A program made the position numbers and the translations under genes. This document shows, piece by piece, positions 24,881 to 32,612 of a DNA stretch of 43,084 nt. The number at the start of each line of letters is the position of its first letter. Within the stretch, counting starts at the first letter, position 1. This DNA is from Acidobacteriota bacterium (GTDB lineage: Bacteria > Acidobacteriota > Terriglobia > Bryobacterales > Bryobacteraceae), in the NCBI GenBank assembly GCA_016871015.1, contig VFZX01000022.1, forward strand, positions 1 through 43,084, read 5' to 3'. A model generated the notes under the pieces. It was not told the DNA's origin. It saw only the letters and a program-made list of their open reading frames with translations, and did no database searches.

Positions 24881-26123
24881 CCGCCCCGCGGTTCACCTCC
24901 TTCAGCCATCGCTCGAACTCGCGGCGCAAGGCTGCCGCCTCCTCCGGGTGCTTCGCCGCCAAGTCCGTCTTCTCGCCCGGATCCGCCCGCAGGTCGAACA
25001 ACTCGTTCTTCACCAGCTTGAACCGCCGCCCGTGAATCGACCAGTTGCTCCGCATGCCCGGCCGGTGCCGGTCCCAGATGTGGTAGAGGAAATCGTGCGG
25101 CGGCTCGCCCCTGCCCTCGCGCATCAGCCGCGCGATGCTCTTGCCGTCAAGTTTCCGCTCCGGCAGCGGAGCCCCCGTGAGTTCGCACAGCGTCGGCAGC
25201 ACGTCGATGTGCGCGGCGGCGGCCTCCACCACGGCGCCCGCCGGGAACCGGCCCGGCCATCGCGCGAAAAACGGCACCCGGACACCGCCCTCGTAAGCCG
25301 TCGCCTTGTTCCCGCGCAGACCCGCGCGGAAATGCCGGCTCACGCCGCCATTGTCGGTGAGGAAGATCACGATCGTGTCCTCACGCAGTCCCGCCTCGTC
25401 CACAGTCTTGAGCAGCCGTCCGATCTGCTCGTCGCAGTGGCGGATCATGCCATAGACCTTGGCGTCGCGCAGCGGGACGCCCTTGTCCAGGAAACGCTGC
25501 GTGTAGCTGTCATCCACGAAGCTCGGCTCATGCGGCACGTTGAAGGCGAGGTAGAGGAAGAACGGACGCGCGCGGTTCGCCTTGACAAACGAGACCGCGC
25601 TATCGGTAAAGACTTCCGATACGTGGCCGCGCGCCTCCACCGGACGGCCGTTGTGGTTCAACTGGTCCGGATGGAAGTAGCGCTCAATGTGGCCCTGCGG
25701 AAACCCGAGATATTCGTCGAACCCCCGCTGGTTCGGATGCACGTTCGAGTAGTGGCCCAGGTGCCACTTGCCGAACAACGCGGTGCGGTAGCCATGGCCG
25801 CGCAGGACTTCGGCGAGCGTCACCTCCGCCGGATCCATCGTATCCCCGCCGAACCGCGTGTTATAGATTCCGGTGCGCAGGTAATGGCGTCCCGTCATGA
25901 GCGAGGCGCGTGTGGGCGCGCACACGGGTGACGCGTAGAAGTGCGAGAACCGGACGCTGTCGCGCGCCAACTGGTCGAGCACCGGAGTCTCGACGTGCGG
26001 ATTCCCGTGAATGCCCAGGTCCCACCAGCCCTGGTCGTCGGTGAGGATCAGAATCACGTTGGGCTTGCGCCCGGTCTGGGCACCCGCCGCGGCCGCACCG
26101 AATAGGAGTTCGCGCCGCCGCAT
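24570..26123 (-). CDS. arylsulfatase family enzyme, Tat/Sec-exported, frameshifted near the 3' end
   Basis: The catalytic part runs from ATG 26123 (MRRRELLFGAAAAGAQ, a twin-arginine-like leader) to about 24885. Family motifs are clear: LILTDDQGWWD with the calcium-binding Asp29/Asp30, the formylglycine site C-x-P-T-R (Cys68 in CAPTRASLMTGR), FGKWHLGH and FLTDNGG. It would remove sulfate esters outside the cytoplasm after maturation by a formylglycine-generating enzyme, not seen here. The frame stays open to 24570, but the last 100 or so codons are out of frame with the real C-terminus given in the adjoining entry. It starts 2 bp after the stop of the serine hydrolase gene. The in-frame ATG at 26267 lies inside that gene and is rejected. 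Confidence 0.85.
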   Translation of the reverse strand: MRRRELLFGAAAAGAQTGRKPNVILILTDDQGWWDLGIHGNPHVETPVLDQLARDSVRFSHFYASPVCAPTRASLMTGRHYLRTGIYNTRFGGDTMDPAEVTLAEVLRGHGYRTALFGKWHLGHYSNVHPNQRGFDEYLGFPQGHIERYFHPDQLNHNGRPVEARGHVSEVFTDSAVSFVKANRARPFFLYLAFNVPHEPSFVDDSYTQRFLDKGVPLRDAKVYGMIRHCDEQIGRLLKTVDEAGLREDTIVIFLTDNGGVSRHFRAGLRGNKATAYEGGVRVPFFARWPGRFPAGAVVEAAAAHIDVLPTLCELTGAPLPERKLDGKSIARLMREGRGEPPHDFLYHIWDRHRPGMRSNWSIHGRRFKLVKNELFDLRADPGEKTDLAAKHPEEAAALRREFERWLKEVNRGAGVRAGGGRDRRAGGSACRSGGKLGSGARGGQLHLHRIRLGFDRWLAQTRRLGRVEARRGGGGTLPGGIELWLLAGGCGWPLPDRPGRREDRGARGVHFEPECV

Positions 26124-26125
26124 CA

Positions 26126-27175
26126 CTACGACGCCGCTTCGGCAACCGCGTCGGAAACCGGCCCGAGCACGCTCGACCGCGATTCCGCCGCCGGACGCGT
26201 CGTCAGCAGCACGCACACAGTGTCTGTTGCCGGATCCGCCCAGGCGACGGTTCCGGTGCTGCCCCAATGTCCGAACGTGTGCTCCGAGCAGGCCTTGCCG
26301 AACCGCGCGGACCTCACCATCCAGCCGAGTCCCCAGGGTTCGTTCAATCCGGCATTCTGGTCGGTGATCATCTTCCGCGCCGTGGCTGGGCGCAGCATCC
26401 GCCAGTCGGGATGGAGGAAGTACTCAAGGCATTTGCCGACGTCTTCCGCGCTCGCATGCGCGCCGCCCCATGGAGCGCCTAGATCGCGCCAGTAGGGACT
26501 GTTCCAATTCCAGCCGTCGTTGCCGGTCACCTGACACAGGGCGGTGTCCTCGATCTTGCGGCCGCCCATTCCGAGCGATGCGGTCTCCATGCCGAGGGGA
26601 CGGAAGACGTGCCTGGCGAGATGCTCGCGGAAGGGGGCGCCAGTAACGCGTTCGACGGCCTCGGCGATCAGCAGGATGCCCATGCTCTGGTATTTGCACT
26701 GGGTCCCGGGAGCGAACTGGAGCGCGACCTCGCAGGTCCCCTCGACGAACCACTTGAGCGGGGCGTGCCGCGCCCGCAGCGCCTCGTTTTCGGGGAGCAT
26801 GTCGGGAAGTCCCGACGTGTGGGTCGCCAGGTGATGGAGCGTGACCTTCCCGCGGTCTCCGTTTTTGAACTCCGGGATGTATTTCTGGATGGGATCGGAC
26901 AGCCGCATGTGGCCCGAGTCCACCAGGACCATGAGTCCAGCCACGGTCATCGGCTTGGTGATCGAGGCGAGCAGGAACGGGGTGTCGATGTTGATGTCGG
27001 GTCCGCCCGCCGAACGGTGCCGGCGCTGGCCTTGGCGGACATACAGGCTGTAGTAATGGATGTCCCCCCACAGGATCGCCTGTTCGAGGATCGACTCGGC
27101 CTTTTCGAGCCGGTCTTCGCGGAGAGCGGCGATGACGGGGGAGGCTGTGGCGGCGAGGAAGGATCGGCGCAGCAT
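26126..27175 (-). CDS. beta-lactamase-fold serine hydrolase (class C-like)
   Basis: A 349-residue serine beta-lactamase/esterase-family protein with a hydrophobic N-terminus (MLRRSFLAATASPVIAAL) that suggests export. The catalytic triad motifs are S71-I-T-K74, Tyr162-Gln-Ser164 (YxS in place of YxN) and HWGSTG near residue 310. YxS with HxG points to the esterase or D-aminopeptidase-like branch more than to true antibiotic hydrolysis. It is the first gene of an operon with the sulfatase, perhaps dealing with the same external polymers. The upstream gap contains the divergent tRNA-Leu gene. Confidence 0.85.
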   Translation of the reverse strand: MLRRSFLAATASPVIAALREDRLEKAESILEQAILWGDIHYYSLYVRQGQRRHRSAGGPDINIDTPFLLASITKPMTVAGLMVLVDSGHMRLSDPIQKYIPEFKNGDRGKVTLHHLATHTSGLPDMLPENEALRARHAPLKWFVEGTCEVALQFAPGTQCKYQSMGILLIAEAVERVTGAPFREHLARHVFRPLGMETASLGMGGRKIEDTALCQVTGNDGWNWNSPYWRDLGAPWGGAHASAEDVGKCLEYFLHPDWRMLRPATARKMITDQNAGLNEPWGLGWMVRSARFGKACSEHTFGHWGSTGTVAWADPATDTVCVLLTTRPAAESRSSVLGPVSDAVAEAAS

Positions 27176-27225
27176 AAGGAGATTATGGCATCACGCCTGC
27201 GCTAAGATGTTGATTGTCCACCCAC

Positions 27226-27312
27226 GCGGATGTGGCGGAACTGGCAGACGCACTGGATTTAGGTTCCAGCGCCCGCAAGGGCATGGGAGTTCGACCCTCC
27301 CCATCCGCACCA
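27226..27312 (+). tRNA. tRNA-Leu (anticodon TAG)
   Basis: An 87-nt class II tRNA. Acceptor stem GCGGATG pairs with CATCCGC; the anticodon stem CTGGA/TCCAG holds the loop TTTAGGT with anticodon TAG at positions 34-36; the long variable arm is GCCC-gcaa-GGGC; the T arm is GGGAG-TTCGACC-CTCCC. Discriminator A and the CCA end (27310-27312) are encoded. It reads CUA and related leucine codons. A possible -10 TAAGAT is at 27203-27208. miaE starts 14 bp downstream on the same strand. Confidence 0.97.
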
Positions 27313-27325
27313 GGATCCACCGACC

Positions 27326-27934
27326 ATGCCCGCCCCCGGTGACTTGCCCCTCCTCTCCCAAACCCCGCCGGAATGGGCCCCCTCCGTCCTCACCGACCCT
27401 GTCGGGCTGCTCATCGATCACGCGTTCCTCGAAAAGAAAGCCGCCAACAACGCAATGGACCTCATGATCCGCTGGCCGGGCGACTGGGTCCCCGGATGGG
27501 TCGAGACCATGACCAGCGTAGCGCGTGACGAGGCGGCTCATCTGGCGCAGGTGACACGGCTGCTTCTGCGCCGCGGGGGAAGACTCACGCGGATCCACAA
27601 GAATCCGTACGCGAATGCGCTGAAGGCGCTGGTCCGGCGCGGCGAGATCCATGAAGCGCTGGACCGGTTGTTCGTCTCAGCGCTCATCGAGGCGCGGTCG
27701 TGCGAGCGGTTCGCGTTGTTGGCGGAAGCCACGTTGGACCCGGAGCTCGCCGCGTTCTACCGCGCGCTACACGCTTCAGAGATGGGACACTATCGCGTGT
27801 TCACGCGTCTGGCCGCCAAAGTCGCCGGCAAGGCAGAGGCCGAGGCGAGGTGGACCCAGATGCTGGAGCACGAGGCCGGGATCCTGGCCCGGCAGGAACC
27901 TGGTCCGCGGATTCACTCGGGAGTCTCCTCTTAA
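27326..27934 (+). CDS. miaE: tRNA 2-methylthio-N6-isopentenyladenosine-37 hydroxylase MiaE
   Basis: A 202-residue diiron monooxygenase. Family features are DHAFLEKKAANNAMDL (31-46), RDEAAH with Glu69 and His72, EARSCERF with Glu122, and SEMGHY with Glu152 and His155, which together supply the carboxylate and histidine ligands of a ferritin-like diiron centre. It hydroxylates the isopentenyl side chain of ms2i6A37 in tRNAs that read UNN codons. It lies 14 bp after a tRNA-Leu(TAG) gene, and may be read from the same promoter, but that tRNA has G at position 37 and is not a substrate. Its stop overlaps by 3 bp the end of the convergent broken gene. Confidence 0.93.
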   Translation: MPAPGDLPLLSQTPPEWAPSVLTDPVGLLIDHAFLEKKAANNAMDLMIRWPGDWVPGWVETMTSVARDEAAHLAQVTRLLLRRGGRLTRIHKNPYANALKALVRRGEIHEALDRLFVSALIEARSCERFALLAEATLDPELAAFYRALHASEMGHYRVFTRLAAKVAGKAEAEARWTQMLEHEAGILARQEPGPRIHSGVSS

Positions 27935-28328
27935 ACACCGGCGGCGGCGGTGCGCGGTTTCATCGAGTAGTACAGGAAATCGTCGAGGCCATCGTTGACC
28001 AGACTGTCGAACATCTTGATGTGGTCCGTCCGGCCGGAATCGAGCACCTCGCCGAGGTGGCCAAACAGGCTCACGGCGTCGAATCCGGATTGAAAACGTC
28101 GATGTCCATCTCGGCGAAGAACGGATTCGAGGACTTCTTCGGCTTGGCGAAGATGATCTGCATGGACCGCCGGCCCACATTCTCGCGGAATCCGATCAGC
28201 GGCTCGTAGTCCTTCAGCCGCGGTCCCAGTTGGTTCTGAGCCATCTCGAGATGGACCCCCGCCAGCGGCTTGTCGTCCCGCTTGAAGGCCGTTCCCTTGC
28301 TGATCGCCTGGAAGAGGCTGGGCGACAC
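27931..28328 (-). pseudogene. C-terminal part of the broken unknown gene
   Basis: Directly after the TAA of the upstream part (28329-28331) the same frame continues GTG-TCG..., reading VSPSLFQAISKGTAFKRDD... to a stop near 28071. Near 28081 the protein-like reading passes to another frame, FDAVSLFGHLGEVLDSGRTD... ending in KPRTAAAGV at 27931. One lost base explains the change. The parts together give about 130 residues that look like the natural end of the 28329-28976 protein. Alternatively the GTG after the TAA starts a separate gene that is itself frameshifted. Confidence 0.55.
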
Positions 28329-28976
28329 TTAGGTGTAAATCCGGTCGATCTCTGCTTGCGTCACCGACGTGACGTGCTGGGTCAGGGACACTCCGCCTTC
28401 CTTGATGTGGCGCAGCTTGGCCATCAGATTCAGCAGGCAGGCCTTGCGCCGGGCCCGCCGAAGCGGATCCTTGAGCCACGCGGTGGCCGGCATGCCGTCG
28501 ATGACCGACGCCGCGTTCGACAGGATCGAGAAGATAGACGGTTCAAACGCAGGGTCGTCGATCAGCGTGAACACCTTCTTCTCGATTTTCTCGGTGACGT
28601 CGACCACCGTCTCCTTGCCCTTTTTCACCGTGACTGTATCCAAGCGCTCGAGTTTGAGGTCGTCAAGCTCGATGCGAATGTCGTAGGTCCCCGGAGGCAA
28701 GGACGTGATGTCCGGCCGGATTCCGGTGAGCCGGATGCCGCCATTCGCCACCACCGGAGTGACGCGATACTCTTCCAGACTCTGCATTCCAAGCATCGGG
28801 AGCACGTTCTTGAGAACCGTCCGCGTCACCGGGTCCGCTGGCGACATGCCGAACCGGACCTTGATCAGCGATGCGCTCGACTCGCCAGCGAGCTCAATTC
28901 CACGGCCCGAAACAAACTTCGTCACCGGGACCATCTTGCCGTCCCGGATGTAGCGGAGGAAAATGCTTTCGTTCAT
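28329..28976 (-). CDS. unknown protein, probably truncated by an in-frame TAA
   Basis: ATG 28976 with AAGG upstream gives about 215 residues (MNESIFLRYIRDGKMVPV...); a TTG 18 bp further upstream is less likely. The middle has a PEGA-like beta segment (LPPGTYDIRIELDDLKLERLDTVTVKKGKETVVDV), then a helical part ending TQAEIDRIYT and TAA. The next codons continue in the same frame with equally protein-like sequence, so the TAA may be a nonsense mutation in a protein of about 345 residues. I do not recognise the family. It is divergent from ggt with 36 bp between starts. Confidence 0.6.
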   Translation of the reverse strand: MNESIFLRYIRDGKMVPVTKFVSGRGIELAGESSASLIKVRFGMSPADPVTRTVLKNVLPMLGMQSLEEYRVTPVVANGGIRLTGIRPDITSLPPGTYDIRIELDDLKLERLDTVTVKKGKETVVDVTEKIEKKVFTLIDDPAFEPSIFSILSNAASVIDGMPATAWLKDPLRRARRKACLLNLMAKLRHIKEGGVSLTQHVTSVTQAEIDRIYT

Positions 28977-28993
28977 TGCAGTGTACCTTCGCA

Positions 28994-29000
28994 ATATACT
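28994..29000. promoter_or_regulatory. overlapping divergent -10 boxes
   Basis: TATACT at 28995-29000 on the plus strand suits ggt (with TTCATT at 17-bp spacing as a weak -35), and TATATT at 28999-28994 on the minus strand suits the divergent unknown gene. Both use the same bases, so the two promoters would exclude one another. The ggt transcript would have a leader of only about 6 nt. Confidence 0.35.
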
Positions 29001-29012
29001 ACTAGAGATCCG

Positions 29013-30722
29013 ATGCGATTCCTAGCAGGATTATCACTTTTCGCCATGACAGCCTTTTCACAGGACCGCTGGCACGCCCGGTCCATGGTGATCTCGCAAC
29101 GCGGGATCGTGGCCACGAGCCAGACGCTTGCCTCCCAGGCCGGGGCCATGGTGCTTGCTCGCGGAGGATCCGCCGTCGACGCCGCGATCGCCGCCAACGC
29201 CGCTCTGGGCGCGGTCGAGCCGATGATGAACGGCATCGGCGGAGACCTGTTCGTGATTTACCGCGACGGCAAGACCGGCAAGCTGCACGGACTCAACGCC
29301 AGTGGCTGGTCGCCCAAGGCGCTCACCACGGAATTCCTCAAGAAAGCCGGACACTACTCGATGCCCAACGACGGCATCCACTCGGTGACCGTGCCGGGTT
29401 GTGTCGACGGCTGGGAGAAGCTGCACAACAAGTTCGGGCGCCTGCCGTGGGCCGACCTGTTCGCCCCGGCGATTTACTACGCGCGCCACGGATTTCCGGT
29501 GACCGAGCTGATTCAAGGATCGTGGCAGGGAGCGCTTGGAAAGCTGCAGGCGGACTCCAACGCCCGTCGCGTGTTTCTGCGGGATGGGAAACCACCCGCT
29601 CTCGGGGAAGTGTTCCGGAATCCGGAACTGGCATCCGCGCTTGACCTGATCGCCAAGGGCGGCCCTTCCGCCTTCTATCGGGGTCCAATCGCGAAATCGC
29701 TGCTGGCCACGTCGCGCCGGCTGAACGGCGTATTGGCCGCGGACGACCTGGCGCAATTCCAGTCCGAGTGGATCGATCCGATCCAGACCACCTACCGCGG
29801 TTGGAAGGTCGCCGAGCTTCCGCCGAACGGCCAGGGCTTGGCGGCGCTTGAAATGCTGAACATCATGGAGCGCTCGCCCGCCGGAGACCATGAGGCGCTG
29901 TCGGCGGACGCGCTGCATTTGAAGATCGAAGCGCAAAAGCTCGCTTATGCCGATCTCGCGCGGTTTGTCGGGGACCCCCGGTTCGGACCGGTTCCGGTGG
30001 CCGAGCTGCTGTCGAAGTCCTACGCCGCGCAACGGGCCAAGCTGATCGATCCGGAAAAGGCGGCCTGCTCGTTCCAGCACGGTAATCCGCTGCCCTCCGC
30101 CGGCGACACCATCTACCTGAGCGCCTCCGACAAGGATGGCAACGTGGTCTCGCTGATCCAGAGCATCTACCTCAGCTTCGGTTCCGGCATCGTCGTGGAC
30201 GACTATGGTTTCCACCTGCACAACCGCGGCGGGCTCTTCGTGCTCGACAAGGGACATCCGAACGAGCTTTTGCCGCGCAAGCGCCCCTTCCACACGATCA
30301 TTCCTGCCTACATGGAAAAGGACAACCTGCACATCGGATTCGGAATCATGGGCGGGCTCAACCAGGCCCAGGCGCACGCGCAGTTTGTCTCCTACATCGC
30401 CGACCACGGCATGAACATCCAACAGGCGATGGAAGCGCCGCGATTCACCAAGTTGAACTTTTCCGGCTGCGACGTGATGCTGGAGGACCGATTCCCGGCC
30501 GCATCCATCGAGCAGCTTCGCGGGCGCGGCCATTGGGTGCAGATGCAGGGTCCGTTCTCATCGTGGATGGGCGGCGGACAGGCCGTCATGTACGACTCCA
30601 AGGGCAAGGTCAACTACGGCGCTTCCGATGCCCGCAAGGACGGCGCCGCGGTTCCTGAACCTGACGGCTATTTTCAAGACGCGAAACCGCCGGGGCCCGT
30701 TTCGCATCAGACACGAAGGTGA
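29013..30722 (+). CDS. ggt: gamma-glutamyltransferase family protein
   Basis: A 569-residue exported Ntn-hydrolase; the ATG at 29013 gives the signal peptide MRFLAGLSLFAMTAFSQ. Family blocks are GGSAVDAAIAANAALGAVEPMMNGIGGD, the self-cleavage and nucleophile region GDTIYLS with Thr366, DGNVVSLIQSIYLSFGSGIV and GGLNQAQAHAQFV. In well-studied enzymes the nucleophile is followed by T-H; here it is Ile-Tyr, and NRGG replaces the usual NDEM region, as in YwrD-like and acylase-like members. It would cleave gamma-glutamyl or related amides in the periplasm. Its stop overlaps the next start (GTGA), so it is coupled to the START-like gene. The frame is open further upstream but not family-like. Confidence 0.9.
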   Translation: MRFLAGLSLFAMTAFSQDRWHARSMVISQRGIVATSQTLASQAGAMVLARGGSAVDAAIAANAALGAVEPMMNGIGGDLFVIYRDGKTGKLHGLNASGWSPKALTTEFLKKAGHYSMPNDGIHSVTVPGCVDGWEKLHNKFGRLPWADLFAPAIYYARHGFPVTELIQGSWQGALGKLQADSNARRVFLRDGKPPALGEVFRNPELASALDLIAKGGPSAFYRGPIAKSLLATSRRLNGVLAADDLAQFQSEWIDPIQTTYRGWKVAELPPNGQGLAALEMLNIMERSPAGDHEALSADALHLKIEAQKLAYADLARFVGDPRFGPVPVAELLSKSYAAQRAKLIDPEKAACSFQHGNPLPSAGDTIYLSASDKDGNVVSLIQSIYLSFGSGIVVDDYGFHLHNRGGLFVLDKGHPNELLPRKRPFHTIIPAYMEKDNLHIGFGIMGGLNQAQAHAQFVSYIADHGMNIQQAMEAPRFTKLNFSGCDVMLEDRFPAASIEQLRGRGHWVQMQGPFSSWMGGGQAVMYDSKGKVNYGASDARKDGAAVPEPDGYFQDAKPPGPVSHQTRR

Positions 30723-31501
30723 AGCGCGTGATCGCGGCGGTGGTGGCGTTTGCCGCGGTGCAAGCGCAGGACACAGAGTCCCTCAAGCCGGAAACGCTCA
30801 ATGCGTTCCAGCAATATGTGCGCGGGCGCGAAGCGCGGATGGAGCGGGAGCGGATCCGCGGCGGCAAGTTCCTCTGGCTTGACGAGTCACGCGAGCGCCT
30901 GGAAAAAGCCCGGTCGGGTGAAGTCGTGGTCGAGGCGTTCTCCGGGAAGGGCGCCTTCGAGGTCAAGGGAGGGCTGGTCCATGACTGGACCGGAGCGGCG
31001 TTTCTTCCCGGCACAACGCTTACCCAGGTGGTCAGCAAAGTGCAGGACTACGACCGGCACAAGGATGTCTACCAGCCCGAGGTGATCGACTCCAAGCTTC
31101 GCTCGCGGCAGGGAAACCGGTTCAAGGTCCATTTGCGTCTGCTGAAGAAGAAGGTCATCACGGTGGTCCTGAACACGGAACACGACGTCGAGTACTTCAC
31201 TCTCGACGCAAAGCGCGCGCACAGCCGGTCCTACACGACGCGGGTGGCCGAGGTGGAGGACGCGGGCACTGCACGGGAGCGCGAACGGCCGATGAGCGAC
31301 AGCCATGGATTCTTGTGGCGGCTCAATTCCTACTGGCGGTTCGAGGAGCGCGACGGCGGCGTGTATGTCGAGTGTGAGGCGATCTCACTCACGCGGGGTG
31401 TTCCATTCGGACTGGGCGTGGTGGTGATGCCCATCATCCGGGACCTGCCGCGGGAATCGCTGGTGCGAACGATGGAAGCAACGCGCACCGGGCTAAAATA
31501 G
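30719..31501 (+). CDS. secreted protein of unknown function, START/SRPBCC-like
   Basis: A 260-residue protein with a GTG start overlapping the ggt stop and a short signal peptide (VKRVIAAVVAFAAVQAQ). After a charged helix (EARMERERIRGGKFLWLDE) a beta-rich region from about residue 70 to the end (VHDWTGAAFLPGTTLTQVVSKVQDYDRH; NSYWRFEERDGGVYVECEAISLTRGVPFG) resembles a START/SRPBCC helix-grip fold that holds lipids or other hydrophobic ligands. Such proteins are common as hypotheticals in this group. Next to a periplasmic hydrolase and an ABC exporter, a carrier role is possible but unproven. Confidence 0.7.
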   Translation: MKRVIAAVVAFAAVQAQDTESLKPETLNAFQQYVRGREARMERERIRGGKFLWLDESRERLEKARSGEVVVEAFSGKGAFEVKGGLVHDWTGAAFLPGTTLTQVVSKVQDYDRHKDVYQPEVIDSKLRSRQGNRFKVHLRLLKKKVITVVLNTEHDVEYFTLDAKRAHSRSYTTRVAEVEDAGTARERERPMSDSHGFLWRLNSYWRFEERDGGVYVECEAISLTRGVPFGLGVVVMPIIRDLPRESLVRTMEATRTGLK

Positions 31502-31508
31502 GAAGTCT

Positions 31509-32612
31509 TTGGTCAATCAACTGGTAGCGGAGAATCTGAAGCACCGGCCGGTCCGGACTCTGCTGAGCATCGTGGCGATCGGCATCGAAGTGGTGCTCAT
31601 CCTGACGCTGGTGGGTTTGAGCCGCGGCATGATCGACGAGGCCCAAAGGCGCGCGCGTGGCGTGGGCGCCGACATTTGGGTCCGGCCGCCCGGTACCTCG
31701 GTGCTCAGTCTCAGCGGCGCGAGCATGCCCGAAAAGATGATCGCCTATTTCGCCTCGCAGCCTCACGTCGTGGTCGCCACGGGCAGCATCGTGCAGAGCG
31801 CAGGCACGGGCCTGGACAACGTCCAAGGGATCCAGATCGAGCATTTCGAGAAGATGAGCGGCGGGTTCCGGTACCTGGAGGGCGGCCCGTTCGCGGGTTC
31901 GGAGGACCTGATCGTCGACGAGCGCTATGCCAGCCAGAACAAGCTGAAAGTCGGCAGCCGGTGGAAAGTGATCAACCGTGAATGGCGGGTCGGCGGGATC
32001 GTCGAGCCGGGCAAGCTGACGCGCCTGTTCCTGCCGATGAATCTCGTCCAGGATCTCACCGGGAACACGGGCAAAATCTCGCAGATCTTCATCAAGCTGG
32101 ATGATTCCAAGAATACCGCCGAGGTCGTCGCGGCGTTCAAAGCTAATCCACAGTTGGCCGGCTACGGGATCTTTTCGATCGACGAATACACGTCCCTGTG
32201 GTCGATCGACAACCTTCCGGCGATCAAGCCCTTCATCTTCATCGTGATCTTCATCGCCGTGACCGTAGGATTCATCGTGGTCTTCCTGTCGATGTACACG
32301 GCGGTGCTCGAGCGGACCCGCGAGATCGGCGTGCTGAAGTCGCTGGGCGCGCAGCCCGGCTACATTCTCGGGATCCTGCTGCGCGAGGCAGGTGTGCTTG
32401 GACTCCTGGGCGCGGTGCTCGGCGTGATCTTCTCGTTCGGGACGCGGATGCTTGTCGCGCGCTTCGCGGGTGCGATGCTGGTCCAGCACATCGTTCCGGA
32501 CTGGTGGCCCTACACGACGGCGCTGGCCGTGGGTGGCGCGATGCTGGGGACTCTTTATCCGGCGTGGAAAGCGGTCCGCCAGGACACCCTCGAGGCGTTG
32601 TCCTATGACTAA
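31509..32612 (+). CDS. ABC transporter permease, MacB/FtsX-like
   Basis: About 367 residues starting with TTG at 31509, supported by the ribosome site AGGAAG 3-8 nt before. One N-terminal transmembrane helix (RTLLSIVAIGIEVVLILTLVG), a periplasmic MacB-like domain of about 200 residues, and three C-terminal helices (FIFIVIFIAVTVGFIVVFL; LREAGVLGLLGAVLGVIFSF; WWPYTTALAVGGAMLGTLYP) with the FtsX-like signature ERTREIGVLKSLGA. This class moves lipoproteins, peptides or drugs out of the inner membrane by mechanotransmission. It overlaps the ATPase gene by 8 bp. Confidence 0.87.
   Translation: MVNQLVAENLKHRPVRTLLSIVAIGIEVVLILTLVGLSRGMIDEAQRRARGVGADIWVRPPGTSVLSLSGASMPEKMIAYFASQPHVVVATGSIVQSAGTGLDNVQGIQIEHFEKMSGGFRYLEGGPFAGSEDLIVDERYASQNKLKVGSRWKVINREWRVGGIVEPGKLTRLFLPMNLVQDLTGNTGKISQIFIKLDDSKNTAEVVAAFKANPQLAGYGIFSIDEYTSLWSIDNLPAIKPFIFIVIFIAVTVGFIVVFLSMYTAVLERTREIGVLKSLGAQPGYILGILLREAGVLGLLGAVLGVIFSFGTRMLVARFAGAMLVQHIVPDWWPYTTALAVGGAMLGTLYPAWKAVRQDTLEALSYD

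Noticed and set aside
27226-27934. tRNA-Leu(TAG) as substrate of the neighbouring MiaE
   Set aside because: MiaE acts on ms2i6A37 in tRNAs with A36 that read UNN codons; this tRNA has G36 and G37.
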